The position numbers and the translations under genes are program-made. Under the pieces are notes generated by a model. That model had not been told where the DNA came from, searched no databases, and saw only the letters and a list, made by a program, of their open reading frames with translations. DNA of 64,000 bases from Liquorilactobacillus nagelii DSM 13675 (GTDB taxonomy: Bacteria; Bacillota; Bacilli; Lactobacillales; Lactobacillaceae), in the NCBI RefSeq assembly GCF_019444005.1, contig NZ_CP049304.1, positions 2,418,001 to 2,482,000 on the forward strand, written 5' to 3'. This document shows, piece after piece, positions 35,802-45,191 of this stretch (within the stretch, counting starts at the first letter, position 1; every line of letters begins with the position of its first letter).

Positions 35802-36952
35802 AAAAGATTGCAGCTGAATCTGTTACAGAAGGTCATCCCGACAAGGTATGTGATCAATTGTCGGATTCTTTGCTGGATGCTTACTTAGAAAAGGACCCTA
35901 ATGCGAAAGTGGCATTAGAGTGTATGATTTCTAAAAATCTTTTGTTAGTTTCTGGCGAAGTTAGCAGTAAGAAAACAATAAATTATGAGGAAGTAATTAG
36001 AGAAAAATTACTTAAAATTGGCTATGATGATGTGAATAAAGGGTTTGACGCGAAAAAGTGTATGATTGAAGTTAATGTTCGAACTCAATCACCAGATATA
36101 AGTATTGGCATAAAAAAAGATAATGGTCAGATCGGAGCAGGAGATCAAGGTACGGTTTATGGTTATGCTACATCTGAGACGCCAGATCTTGTTCCAATGC
36201 CAATTTATTTGGCCAATAAGCTGGCTAAGGTAATTGACAACTATCGACACGAAAATAAATTGCCATATTTAAGGCCTGATGAAAAAACACAGGTTGTAAT
36301 ATTATATGATAAAAATGACACTCCTATTGGGATTGATAGTATTACATTATCCGTTCAGCATGATCCTCTAGTTTCTGAAGCCCAACTGCGTGACGATCTA
36401 TTTAAAATGGTCATCCAACGAAATATTAACCAATTATTGTTAAAGAACACTAAAATTTTAATAAATCCGACTGGTCGATTTATAATTGGTGGACCTGAAG
36501 CTGATACGGGGGTCACTGGTAGAAAACTTTTGGTTGATACCTATGGTTGCGGCTTTCCTCATGGTTGCGGTGCATTCTCAGGTAAAGATCCAACAAAAGT
36601 TGATCGTTCAGCTGCATACATGGCAAGATTTGTTGCTAAAAACATTGTGGCTTCAAAATTAGCAGCAAAATGTTTGATATCTTTAACATACGTAATCGGT
36701 CTTGAAAAACCTGTTAACATTAGTTTGAATACTTTTGGAACTGAAAAAATATCTTTAGGATTATTGAGAGAATTTATTTGTAGAATATTTGATTTTTCAC
36801 CGAGAGAAATAATCTCGGTTCTTCATTTAAAGCAGCCAATTTACAGTTCCACGGCTGTGTATGGACATTTTAAAGATGGTTATAATTATCCTTGGGAGTC
36901 GACAAAAATAGCAGAGCTTTTAAAAATTCTAATCAAGGTTGATAGGATTTAG
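35798..36952 (+). CDS. metK: S-adenosylmethionine synthetase, divergent paralogue
   Basis: A 384-residue MetK that makes SAM from methionine and ATP. Family marks are present: ESVTEGHPDKVCDQ, GAGDQG, GGPEADTGVTGRK and AFSGKDPTKVDRSAAYMAR. There are unusual changes: HGCGAFSGKD where HGGGAFSGKD is normal, ADTG where GDAG is normal, and YGCGF instead of YGG. No SAM-sensing riboswitch was seen upstream. It starts within the AraC remnant and is followed by an ISL3 remnant. It is likely an acquired second copy; activity is uncertain. Confidence 0.88.
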   Translation: MKKIAAESVTEGHPDKVCDQLSDSLLDAYLEKDPNAKVALECMISKNLLLVSGEVSSKKTINYEEVIREKLLKIGYDDVNKGFDAKKCMIEVNVRTQSPDISIGIKKDNGQIGAGDQGTVYGYATSETPDLVPMPIYLANKLAKVIDNYRHENKLPYLRPDEKTQVVILYDKNDTPIGIDSITLSVQHDPLVSEAQLRDDLFKMVIQRNINQLLLKNTKILINPTGRFIIGGPEADTGVTGRKLLVDTYGCGFPHGCGAFSGKDPTKVDRSAAYMARFVAKNIVASKLAAKCLISLTYVIGLEKPVNISLNTFGTEKISLGLLREFICRIFDFSPREIISVLHLKQPIYSSTAVYGHFKDGYNYPWESTKIAELLKILIKVDRI

Positions 36953-37049
36953 AGAAGTTTGAAAGCGAAAAATGAAATTTCATTCTTTAAAATTGAATAG
37001 ATGCTTGCATCTAAAGCCTAATTTAAGAATCGTATTGGTGAAGCCATGA

Positions 37050-38509
37050 AGTCCTCTGAATAGGGAGCTTCTTTATTTTACAATTAAAAGAATTCTGGCA
37101 TAAAAATGATCCATGTTTTTGAATCCGTAACAGATTCGTTTAATAACTTTGATTTCATTATTGGTAACCTTCTACTGGACCATTTGAAAACGTGGTTTTG
37201 AAACCGTTAATGGTTTCAGCTTGATGTTTACGTAGCGTTCGGCTAGCTTTCTTTATTTGTTCAGGCATCTCAGAAGCTGAATCTAATAAACTATTTAAAG
37301 CTTCAGTATCTTGATGATGAATGACGTATAACAGTTGTTGGTAATAAGTGTGGGCGTTTTTCAATTCATCAGACATAGCTAACAGGCGATCGACAACATC
37401 TGCATCACATAGTTGTCGTTTTTGAAAATTGATCCGTTTGGAGTAATGTTGGTAGTCTATTTCAGCTGAATCCTTTACTAATAATTTCCAATATCGTTTA
37501 AGCGCACGCCAATCATGAGAACCACCACGGCTTGCTTCATGACTTGAAGTCGAACTGAATTTAAAGCTTGAAAAGTCTGCGCGAAAACATGAAAATGATC
37601 AGCGATAATAATTGCATTGGTGGAGAGTTCATTAATTAAAGGGCGATACGGAGAGTAAGAATCAACAGTTACTGTTTTAACCGCTTTTCGAGCCTTAAAA
37701 GTATATTTTTAAGAAATAATTTCTAATAAAGTTACTGGTTCTCGATCTGATAATATCAATTGCCCGGTGATGGACACTATCCATCACTAGAAGACTCATA
37801 CCACTTTTAGCGAATCTTCCTTGACTTGAAATCATCGAAAGCAATGTCAGCAGGCAACCAGTGATAATTAGGCTGGATGTAACTTTTTAGTAAAGCGCAT
37901 GACAGTCATGGAAAAGATAGCATATTTATCAGCAATATCTGTTTGAGAAATGTTTTTGCCTAACGCAACGATGGTCCGGTATTTAATTGCATCTGAAATA
38001 TATTCTTTAGGCTAAATACCAGTAACTTTAGCAATTTTAGTGATAACTTTGGGACACTCTTTTGATTTAGGGCAGATAAACTTTTGTTTGCGAATATAAA
38101 GAATATTAGTATCACCGGCCGAGGGCAGGCCAACAGTTTTGGTTAGTTTAAAACCGTTTCGCAACATTTTTTGATGGCAAACGGGACAAAAACAAGAATA
38201 GGTTTGAAGCAGATGAACAAGGTGACCTTTTTGATGGTGATAAAATCCTTCAGAAATATAATGTTCAGCAAATTTAGGGTCAAAAATAAGGTTTGGATCT
38301 TTAATTCCAAGTAAAAGTCGGGTACAATAATCCATAAATTAAACATTTTTTCTATACCCGTGTAGTGACGAGTATATTTTGAAGATGAAGTTAGCGCTTC
38401 GTCTTTTTTTATAGCATAAAGCAAAAATTGGTACTAGGATAGAAAATATTTCTATCAGTACCAAATATTAATAGAACCAAATAAAAGAAGTCCCCCTATT
38501 CAGAGGACT
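37050..38509 (-). mobile_element. ISL3-family insertion sequence, degenerate
   Basis: The element is about 1.46 kb with imperfect terminal inverted repeats. The left end AGTCCTCTGAATAGGG matches the right end (CCTATTCAGAGGACT ending at 38509). The transposase gene inside is broken. The same left-end sequence occurs at 30908. I could not confirm a target duplication. Confidence 0.8.
37073..38335 (-). pseudogene. ISL3-family transposase, frameshifted
   Basis: The N-terminal part (38335 leftwards to about 38012) reads MDYCTRLLLGIKDPNLIFD with a zinc-finger pattern CPVCHQK and ends early. The C-terminal part (37376-37158) reads RTLRKHQAETINGFKTTFSN then GPVEGYQ and stop. A one-base shift restores NNEIKVIKRICYGFKNMDHF to the end at 37073. 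The middle contains further stops. The transposase is therefore inactive. Confidence 0.85.
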
Positions 38510-38656
38510 GTACGTCTCCACCAATATGATTTAGTGGAGATCCGTTTTCTCAACCACGTTCCAGTCTTTTGAAGTAAAACGTTAAAGTTATTAAGTTGTC
38601 GTAGAAACTGCGATGGCCTGAAAGCCTGGTATCGTGGGTCCCAGCTACTTAAAATA

Positions 38657-40048
38657 CTATTTATTTTTTGTCAATATTTTGTCTGGACGTTTGATCAAAA
38701 AGATTAAGGTCATAATTCCTAAGAAAATGAAGCCAATAATAACAGAAATGCGAGTTTCCGGATTAAAAAACATAAAAATTAAAGTTAAGAATAAGCCAAG
38801 TAGAGCAAAGTAATTGCTAAGTGGAGACATCGCTAGTTTAAAGGGATGCCCAGTTAATTCAGCATGCTTTATTTTTCGGAATCTCAGATGACTCAACAGA
38901 ATTACAAACCACGGGACCATTCCTGGCAAGACACTGGAACTATACACCATTACAAAAATATTGGAACTTCCCTTGATTAAATGAGGTAAAACTGCATTTA
39001 AAATCATACCAATAAAAATACCACAAGAGATGGTTAAAACAGCTAAAACAGGTACACCACGATTAGAAAGCTTAGTAAATTTATCGCTGACCTCACGTTT
39101 TAAACCAAGGCTATATAACATTCGGCTGGAACTGAAAATTCCGGAATTACAACCAGACATAGCAGCGGTAACTAAAACGAAGTTTATAATGCCGGCAGCT
39201 GCAGTGATTCCAACTCGAGCAAATGTTTCAACGAACGGTGAACCGACTTGATCTAACTTGTCCCAAGGATAGATAGTTACAATTACGAATATTGATCCAA
39301 TATAAAACAATAAGATACGACCGACAATTGATTTGATTGATTTTACAATAGTTGGTTGTGGATCTTTAGCTTCACCAGCAGTAATTCCAATGACTTCAAT
39401 TCCCTGGTAGGAAGCAATTACGATTGATAAAGCAAAGATGAATCCTTTGAATCCTCCAGTAAAGAAACCACCATGTGACCAGAGATTAGAGAATCCCATT
39501 GGCTGCCAATGGTTGCCTAATCCTAACAGAATAACCATCGCCCCCAAAATTAGCATAAAGATAATTGTTATAACTTTAATTAGTGCAAACCAAAATTCTA
39601 ATTCTCCATATGCTTTAACAGAAACTAAGTTGGCAATACAAAGGGTAATTACAATAACAGCCCCGGAAATCCAATCAGGCAAGTTGGGCCACCAATAATT
39701 TAAATACTGCCCGACAGCAATTACTTCACTAATTCCGACAACCAGATATTGGAAAACATTGCTCCAAGCAGTCAGGTAACCGACAACTGGATGTAAATAT
39801 TCACTGCCAAATTTGGCAAAGGAACCGGTGGAAGGGTCTAAGTACAACATTTCCCCCAAAGCACGCATCACAATGTAAAGAATTAGACCAGCTAAAGCAT
39901 AATCCAGTAAAACAGAAGGACCAGTCCATTTAATTGTTGAAGCCGAACCCATAAAAAGGCCGACACCGATTGTTCCACCAAGAGCAATCATCTGCATTTG
40001 GCGTGATGAAAGATCTCGGTTCAGATTTTGATTTTCTTCTTTCTTCAT
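38657..40048 (-). CDS. Amino acid permease (APC family), T-box controlled
   Basis: A 463-residue permease with 12 membrane segments. The family start reads LSSRQMQMIALGGTIGVGLF with GSASTIKWTGPSVLL, followed by the conserved EVIAVGQYLNYWWP and SGCNSGIFSSSRMLYSLG. This is the AAT/YifK/GabP group of amino acid:proton symporters. ATG 40048 follows CAGGGAG. A T-box leader upstream shows that expression follows the charging state of one tRNA, so the substrate should be the matching amino acid. I could not fix the specifier codon. Confidence 0.9.
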   Translation of the reverse strand: MKKEENQNLNRDLSSRQMQMIALGGTIGVGLFMGSASTIKWTGPSVLLDYALAGLILYIVMRALGEMLYLDPSTGSFAKFGSEYLHPVVGYLTAWSNVFQYLVVGISEVIAVGQYLNYWWPNLPDWISGAVIVITLCIANLVSVKAYGELEFWFALIKVITIIFMLILGAMVILLGLGNHWQPMGFSNLWSHGGFFTGGFKGFIFALSIVIASYQGIEVIGITAGEAKDPQPTIVKSIKSIVGRILLFYIGSIFVIVTIYPWDKLDQVGSPFVETFARVGITAAAGIINFVLVTAAMSGCNSGIFSSSRMLYSLGLKREVSDKFTKLSNRGVPVLAVLTISCGIFIGMILNAVLPHLIKGSSNIFVMVYSSSVLPGMVPWFVILLSHLRFRKIKHAELTGHPFKLAMSPLSNYFALLGLFLTLIFMFFNPETRISVIIGFIFLGIMTLIFLIKRPDKILTKNK

Positions 40049-40077
40049 AAGCAACTCCCTGAATAATTTTTAATAAC

Positions 40078-40330
40078 AAAAAAGCGCTCCTGGAAAAATC
40101 CAGGGGCGCTTAATCTAAGCGTGGTACCACCCATTTTCGAACAATAATTTTATTGCTCACACTCAATTTCTGATAACGGCTGCAGCCGGCATTTATTTCA
40201 GTAATATTCCTAATCAAAATGCATTTTGAAAGGAGTATCTTGAAATGATTTTTAATCAGCTTACACCAAATCTGATCTCGCTAGAAAAATACTTTTTCAA
40301 AACATGTCTTTCAATAAAGCTTATTCTCTA
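40078..40330 (-). promoter_or_regulatory. T-box riboswitch with terminator
   Basis: The minus strand contains the T-box core GGGTGGTACCACG (about 40121-40133). The overlapping terminator AAGCGCCCCTGGA / TCCAGGAGCGCTT with a T run lies at 40078-40112. Upstream is a Stem I region with an AGTA segment and TTGGTGTAAGC apical motif. Uncharged tRNA would bind TGGT and favour antitermination. Specifier candidates around 40228-40240 are ambiguous. Confidence 0.92.
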
Positions 40331-40436
40331 ATTGTAATCAAACAACTATTAAAAAACAAGTAGGATTATAAAAAAATCATAATTTAATTTGTTAAATGAT
40401 GATAAAAGTTTAATAAACATAGTGATTGAACTAAAG

Positions 40437-40469
40437 AAAAATACGAACAACTAAATTGTTCGTATTTTT
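40437..40469. terminator. Terminator after the phosphoketolase gene
   Basis: A perfect 14-bp stem (AAAAATACGAACAA) around a 5-base loop, with A/T runs on both sides, so it can act in both directions. Confidence 0.85.
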
Positions 40470-40492
40470 AAGTTGCTGCAGTTTATCGCAAT

Positions 40493-42862
40493 TTATTTAA
40501 TAGCTTCCCAGTGCCAATTCTCAATTTCTGGTAAATCAGTACCCTCATCACGGATATATTGATGATGTTCAGCAATTTTAGCATTCATCTTTGTAACTAA
40601 CTGACCATAAGCTGCGGCGTTAGGCAGCATTGTAATGGCAGCTTTAACTAAATCAAAACGATCTAATTGATTTAGTACCCGCATATCAAATGGTGTGGTA
40701 ATATCACCATTTTCACGATAACCATGAATTGATAAGTTATGATTGTGTCGGTCAAAGAATAAATCCCGAATCAAACCTTCATAGCCATGGAAGGCAAAGA
40801 CAATTGGTTTGTTAGTGGTAAAGTAACTATCAAATTCAGCATCACTCAAGCCACGTGGATCAAGTCGTTGACTGCGTAATTTCAGCAAATCAACTACATT
40901 AATAAAGCGGATTTTTAACTCAGGAGCTGCTTGATGCAGGATCGAAATAGCAGCTAAGCTTTCAAGGTTAGGCTCTGTTCCAGCAGCAGCGATTACCAGA
41001 TCTGGCTCGGTATGATCATCGTTTGAAGCCCAGTCAATGATTTTTAGTCCATTAGCAACTAATTCTTGTGCCTCAGCAGCTGAATAAAATTGTGGTCGTG
41101 GGTGTTTGGAAGCAACAATCAAATTAATTTTTTCGCGATCATTCAATGTTTTAGCCATAACTGCTAATAAACTGTTAGCATCAGCTGGGAGATACTCACG
41201 AATGAACTCAGGTTTTTTATCCGCTAAATGACCTAAGATACCGGGATCTTGGTGAGTATAGCCATTATGATCTTGCTGGAAAACGGTTGAAGCCGAAATA
41301 ATATTTAATGATGGAATATCAGAACGCCATGGCTGTTCCTTGGCTTTGCGCAACCATTTGAAATGTTGCGTCAACATGGAGTCAACAACGCGCAAGAAAG
41401 CCTCATAACTGGCAAAAATACCATGACGACCGGTCAAAACATAGCCTTCAAGCCAACCCTCAGCTTGATGTTCTGATAACTGAGAATCAATTACGCGACC
41501 AGCCGGAGCCAAAAATTCATCATTAGGTTCTTTGATTTGTTCCATCCATTGCCGATTGGTTGATTCAAAAATCGGAGCTAAACGGTTTGACATCGTTTCA
41601 TCAGGCCCAAATAGACGGAAGTTTTTATTGTTGTCATTTAGTTTGAAGATGTCACGCAGGTAAGCCCCTAAGACGGTCATGTCTTGTGCTTCAACTTTTC
41701 CCGGCGTAGTTGTATCAACAGCATATTTGCGGTAATCAGGCAAAATCAGATCTTTAATTAATTTACCTGGATTAGTGTGCGGATTAGCTGCCATTCGTTG
41801 ATCACCTTGAGGTGCAATCGCTGCAATTTCAGATTTCAAAGTTCCATTATCATCGAAAAGTTCTTCTGGATGGTAACTCTTCAGCCAAGAAGTTAATGCA
41901 TCGGCATGTTGCATGTCATTAGCATCAACTGGGATTGGAATCTGGTGAGCCCGGAAAGATTTTTCAATTGGTTGGCCGTCCCATTCTTTAGGACCAGTCC
42001 AACCTTTAGGTGCCCGCAAAACAATCATCGGCCAGACTGGCAGTGAACTATCTTGGTTGTCGCGAGCATTTTTTTGAATTTTTTGAATTTTTTCAATGGC
42101 TTGATCAACCGCCTTGGCCATTGCTGGGTGCATTTTGGCTGGGTCATCACCTTCAACAAATAACGGTTCCCAACCCAAGCCTTCAAAATATTTTTGTAGC
42201 TGTTCATCAGTTTCACGCGATAAAATGGTTGGATTTGAAATTTTGAATCCATTCAAATTCAAAATTGGTAAAACAGCACCATCATTGATTGGATTAATAA
42301 ATTTATTTGATTGCCAAGAAGTAGCCAGTGGACCAGTTTCAGCTTCACCATCTCCCACAACAGCTGCTGCAATTAGGTCTGGATTATCAAAAATTGCTCC
42401 TGTTGCATGCGAGATCGAATAGCCAAGTTCACCACCTTCATGGATTGAACCTGGAGTCTCTGGAGCAGCATGAGAGGCAACTCCACCAGGGAATGAAAAT
42501 TGTTTGAACAGTTTTTGCATGCCAACTTCATCTTGCGTAATTTCAGGATAAATTTCGGTATAACTGCCATCCAGATAAGAGTTTGAAACCATCACTTGGC
42601 CACCATGACCAGGGCCCTCAACGTAAAACATATTCAAGTTGTATTTATTGATTGCACGATTCAAGTGGGCATAGATAAAGTTTTGTCCAGCAATTGTGCC
42701 CCAGTGACCAATCGGTTTGACTTTGACATCATCAGCCTTGAGTGGTCGTTTGAGCAACGGATTATTCTTTAAATAGAGCTGGCCAACAGAAACATAGTTG
42801 GCAGCTCGCCAAAAAGCATCGACTTTTTTCAAATAATCTGGGGATGAATAATCTTGGGTCAT
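40493..42862 (-). CDS. xfp: Xylulose-5-phosphate/fructose-6-phosphate phosphoketolase
   Basis: A 789-residue thiamin-diphosphate enzyme that splits xylulose-5-phosphate to acetyl phosphate and glyceraldehyde-3-phosphate. It has the TPP-binding [31 protein letters not shown], and [15 protein letters not shown], all typical of Xfp. ATG 42862 follows TAAGGAGG. This is the key enzyme of heterofermentative metabolism in lactobacilli. It stands alone, with a UTRA-type GntR regulator gene upstream on the same strand. Confidence 0.97.
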   Translation of the reverse strand: MTQDYSSPDYLKKVDAFWRAANYVSVGQLYLKNNPLLKRPLKADDVKVKPIGHWGTIAGQNFIYAHLNRAINKYNLNMFYVEGPGHGGQVMVSNSYLDGSYTEIYPEITQDEVGMQKLFKQFSFPGGVASHAAPETPGSIHEGGELGYSISHATGAIFDNPDLIAAAVVGDGEAETGPLATSWQSNKFINPINDGAVLPILNLNGFKISNPTILSRETDEQLQKYFEGLGWEPLFVEGDDPAKMHPAMAKAVDQAIEKIQKIQKNARDNQDSSLPVWPMIVLRAPKGWTGPKEWDGQPIEKSFRAHQIPIPVDANDMQHADALTSWLKSYHPEELFDDNGTLKSEIAAIAPQGDQRMAANPHTNPGKLIKDLILPDYRKYAVDTTTPGKVEAQDMTVLGAYLRDIFKLNDNNKNFRLFGPDETMSNRLAPIFESTNRQWMEQIKEPNDEFLAPAGRVIDSQLSEHQAEGWLEGYVLTGRHGIFASYEAFLRVVDSMLTQHFKWLRKAKEQPWRSDIPSLNIISASTVFQQDHNGYTHQDPGILGHLADKKPEFIREYLPADANSLLAVMAKTLNDREKINLIVASKHPRPQFYSAAEAQELVANGLKIIDWASNDDHTEPDLVIAAAGTEPNLESLAAISILHQAAPELKIRFINVVDLLKLRSQRLDPRGLSDAEFDSYFTTNKPIVFAFHGYEGLIRDLFFDRHNHNLSIHGYRENGDITTPFDMRVLNQLDRFDLVKAAITMLPNAAAYGQLVTKMNAKIAEHHQYIRDEGTDLPEIENWHWEAIK

Positions 42863-42978
42863 AATTGATTGCCTCCTTAGCAATGCTTACAAGTTAATTT
42901 TTCTTCAATTCCATCATACCTAATCAGTAGTAAAAGTCAACTTATTTTTATTTTGGGACGTACCAATTTAAAAGAAAT

Positions 42979-43011
42979 AAAAAAACTCTTTTTCAAAAAT
43001 AAAAAAGAGTC
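42979..43011 (-). terminator. Terminator after the GntR/UTRA gene
   Basis: On the minus strand ACTCTTTTT-type arms form a 9-bp stem followed by a T run (TTTTTTTATTT). Confidence 0.7.
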
Positions 43012-43022
43012 TAAAAAACAGT

Positions 43023-43748
43023 TTAATTAACGGTTACAAAAGAGTTGAATTTCAAATATTTATAATGAAACCGCATAGTAGAAAATTCAAAAGGGGTTCC
43101 ATTATCTAGGAAGAAAATTCCTTCCATGATTCCAGCCGGTTCAGTTGGTTTTAATTGCAATAATTTCTGATCTTGGGCGGTTGAAGGTTCCGCGAAAACT
43201 GATAAGAAAGATTTAGTGACAGCCAAGTTATGTTCAGCCTGTAAATAATTGAAAATAGAACCCGAAATAATTTTTTTTGACAATTCTGGAACAATTTTAA
43301 TTGGAATATAACCAGTTTCAATCATAAAAGGTTGTTGTCCAAATGAACGTAAGCGCACAATTTGGTAGACAAAATCTTCTTTTGTTAAAAACAGATCACG
43401 TTGCAATTCAGGGGTAGCTTTGATTACTTGAAAATCCAAGACTTTAATTTTAGGATGCTTACCATTCATTTTAAAATTATCGGTGACACCTAGATTAGAA
43501 CTTTCTTCGTAATTAAAAACTGATTCATTTTTCAAATAGAGTGGATTAATAAAAGTACCGGAACCACGTTTTTTAAAGATGATTCCATCATTAGCCATTC
43601 TACTCAGAGCACGCTTAACTGAGCTACGGCTAACCTGATAGGTCTCACTGAGACTGCGTTCGTCAGGTAAGCGCAGGCCTGGAAATTCACCTGAAAAAAT
43701 TCGTTGTTTTAAATCAGTAATAATACGTTTATATACCAATTGCGCCAT
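43023..43748 (-). CDS. GntR family regulator with UTRA domain
   Basis: A 241-residue HutC-type regulator. The winged helix is at residues 5-70 (YKRIITDLKQRIFSGEFPG, LSETYQVSRSSVKRALSRMANDG). The UTRA ligand domain follows, with the typical E-T-G-Y-I-P pattern (METGYIPIKIVPEL in part) and FEFSTMRFHYKY near the end. It lies upstream of xfp and diverges from galR. The effector is unknown; HutC-type proteins often bind sugar phosphates. Confidence 0.9.
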   Translation of the reverse strand: MAQLVYKRIITDLKQRIFSGEFPGLRLPDERSLSETYQVSRSSVKRALSRMANDGIIFKKRGSGTFINPLYLKNESVFNYEESSNLGVTDNFKMNGKHPKIKVLDFQVIKATPELQRDLFLTKEDFVYQIVRLRSFGQQPFMIETGYIPIKIVPELSKKIISGSIFNYLQAEHNLAVTKSFLSVFAEPSTAQDQKLLQLKPTEPAGIMEGIFFLDNGTPFEFSTMRFHYKYLKFNSFVTVN

Positions 43749-43825
43749 AGAAATACCCCTTAATTTTAAGCTAATCTAAGTACTAGTTAACCACAATGCT
43801 TAGAAAACAACAAGCAGTTAGAAGA

Positions 43826-43836
43826 TTTAGTAAATA
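43826..43836. promoter_or_regulatory. Probable GalR operator half-site
   Basis: TTTAGTAAATA here recurs exactly at 49399-49409 in front of galK. A matching TTTACCAA arm follows at 43849, centred on TTGGCCAA. Autoregulation of galR is plausible. Confidence 0.45.
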
Positions 43837-43910
43837 AATTGGCCAAATTTACCAAGTTTTAGTTTATTTAGTGTTAAAATAATATTGCATATACAGGAAG
43901 GGGACCTTAG

Positions 43911-44927
<1,017 letters not shown>

Positions 44928-44949
44928 AAAGATTGGTACAAAGGCAATT

Positions 44950-45037
44950 AACTAGCGAGCATTAACATCATAAACCGAATAATCCGCGATTGGGATTATG
45001 TTTGGTTTTGGGGGTTAATGCTCGCTAGTTGGTTTTT
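44950..45037 (+). terminator. Long hairpin terminator after galR
   Basis: Arms of 17 bp (AACTAGCGAGCATTAAC and complement) enclose a second imperfect stem (AAACCGAATAATCC with GGGATTATG...GGTTT). The structure ends in GGTTTTT. At about 80 nucleotides the stem-loop is unusually long for a terminator. Confidence 0.75.
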
Positions 45038-45065
45038 GGTACGCATTTGCGATTAAGAAAATATA

Positions 45066-45168
45066 AAGAGTCCAGGGCTTTTTGATATGCTTTCCCTATA
45101 TAAGTCACTTTATATTTCAGTGTCCTATATAGGGAGCATATCATTTGTCCCGGGCTCTTATAATTTTT
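45066..45168. terminator. 94-nt hairpin after the beta-galactosidase gene
   Basis: AAGAGTCCAGGGC...GATATGCTTTCCCTATATA pairs with TATATAGGGAGCATATC...CCCGGGCTCTT through most of its length, with T/A-rich flanks on both sides. It probably ends the leftward lacS-bga operon. The size and symmetry could also reflect a small mobile repeat. Confidence 0.65.
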
Positions 45169-45191
45169 ATTAAATGTTATAGTTGTTCAGT

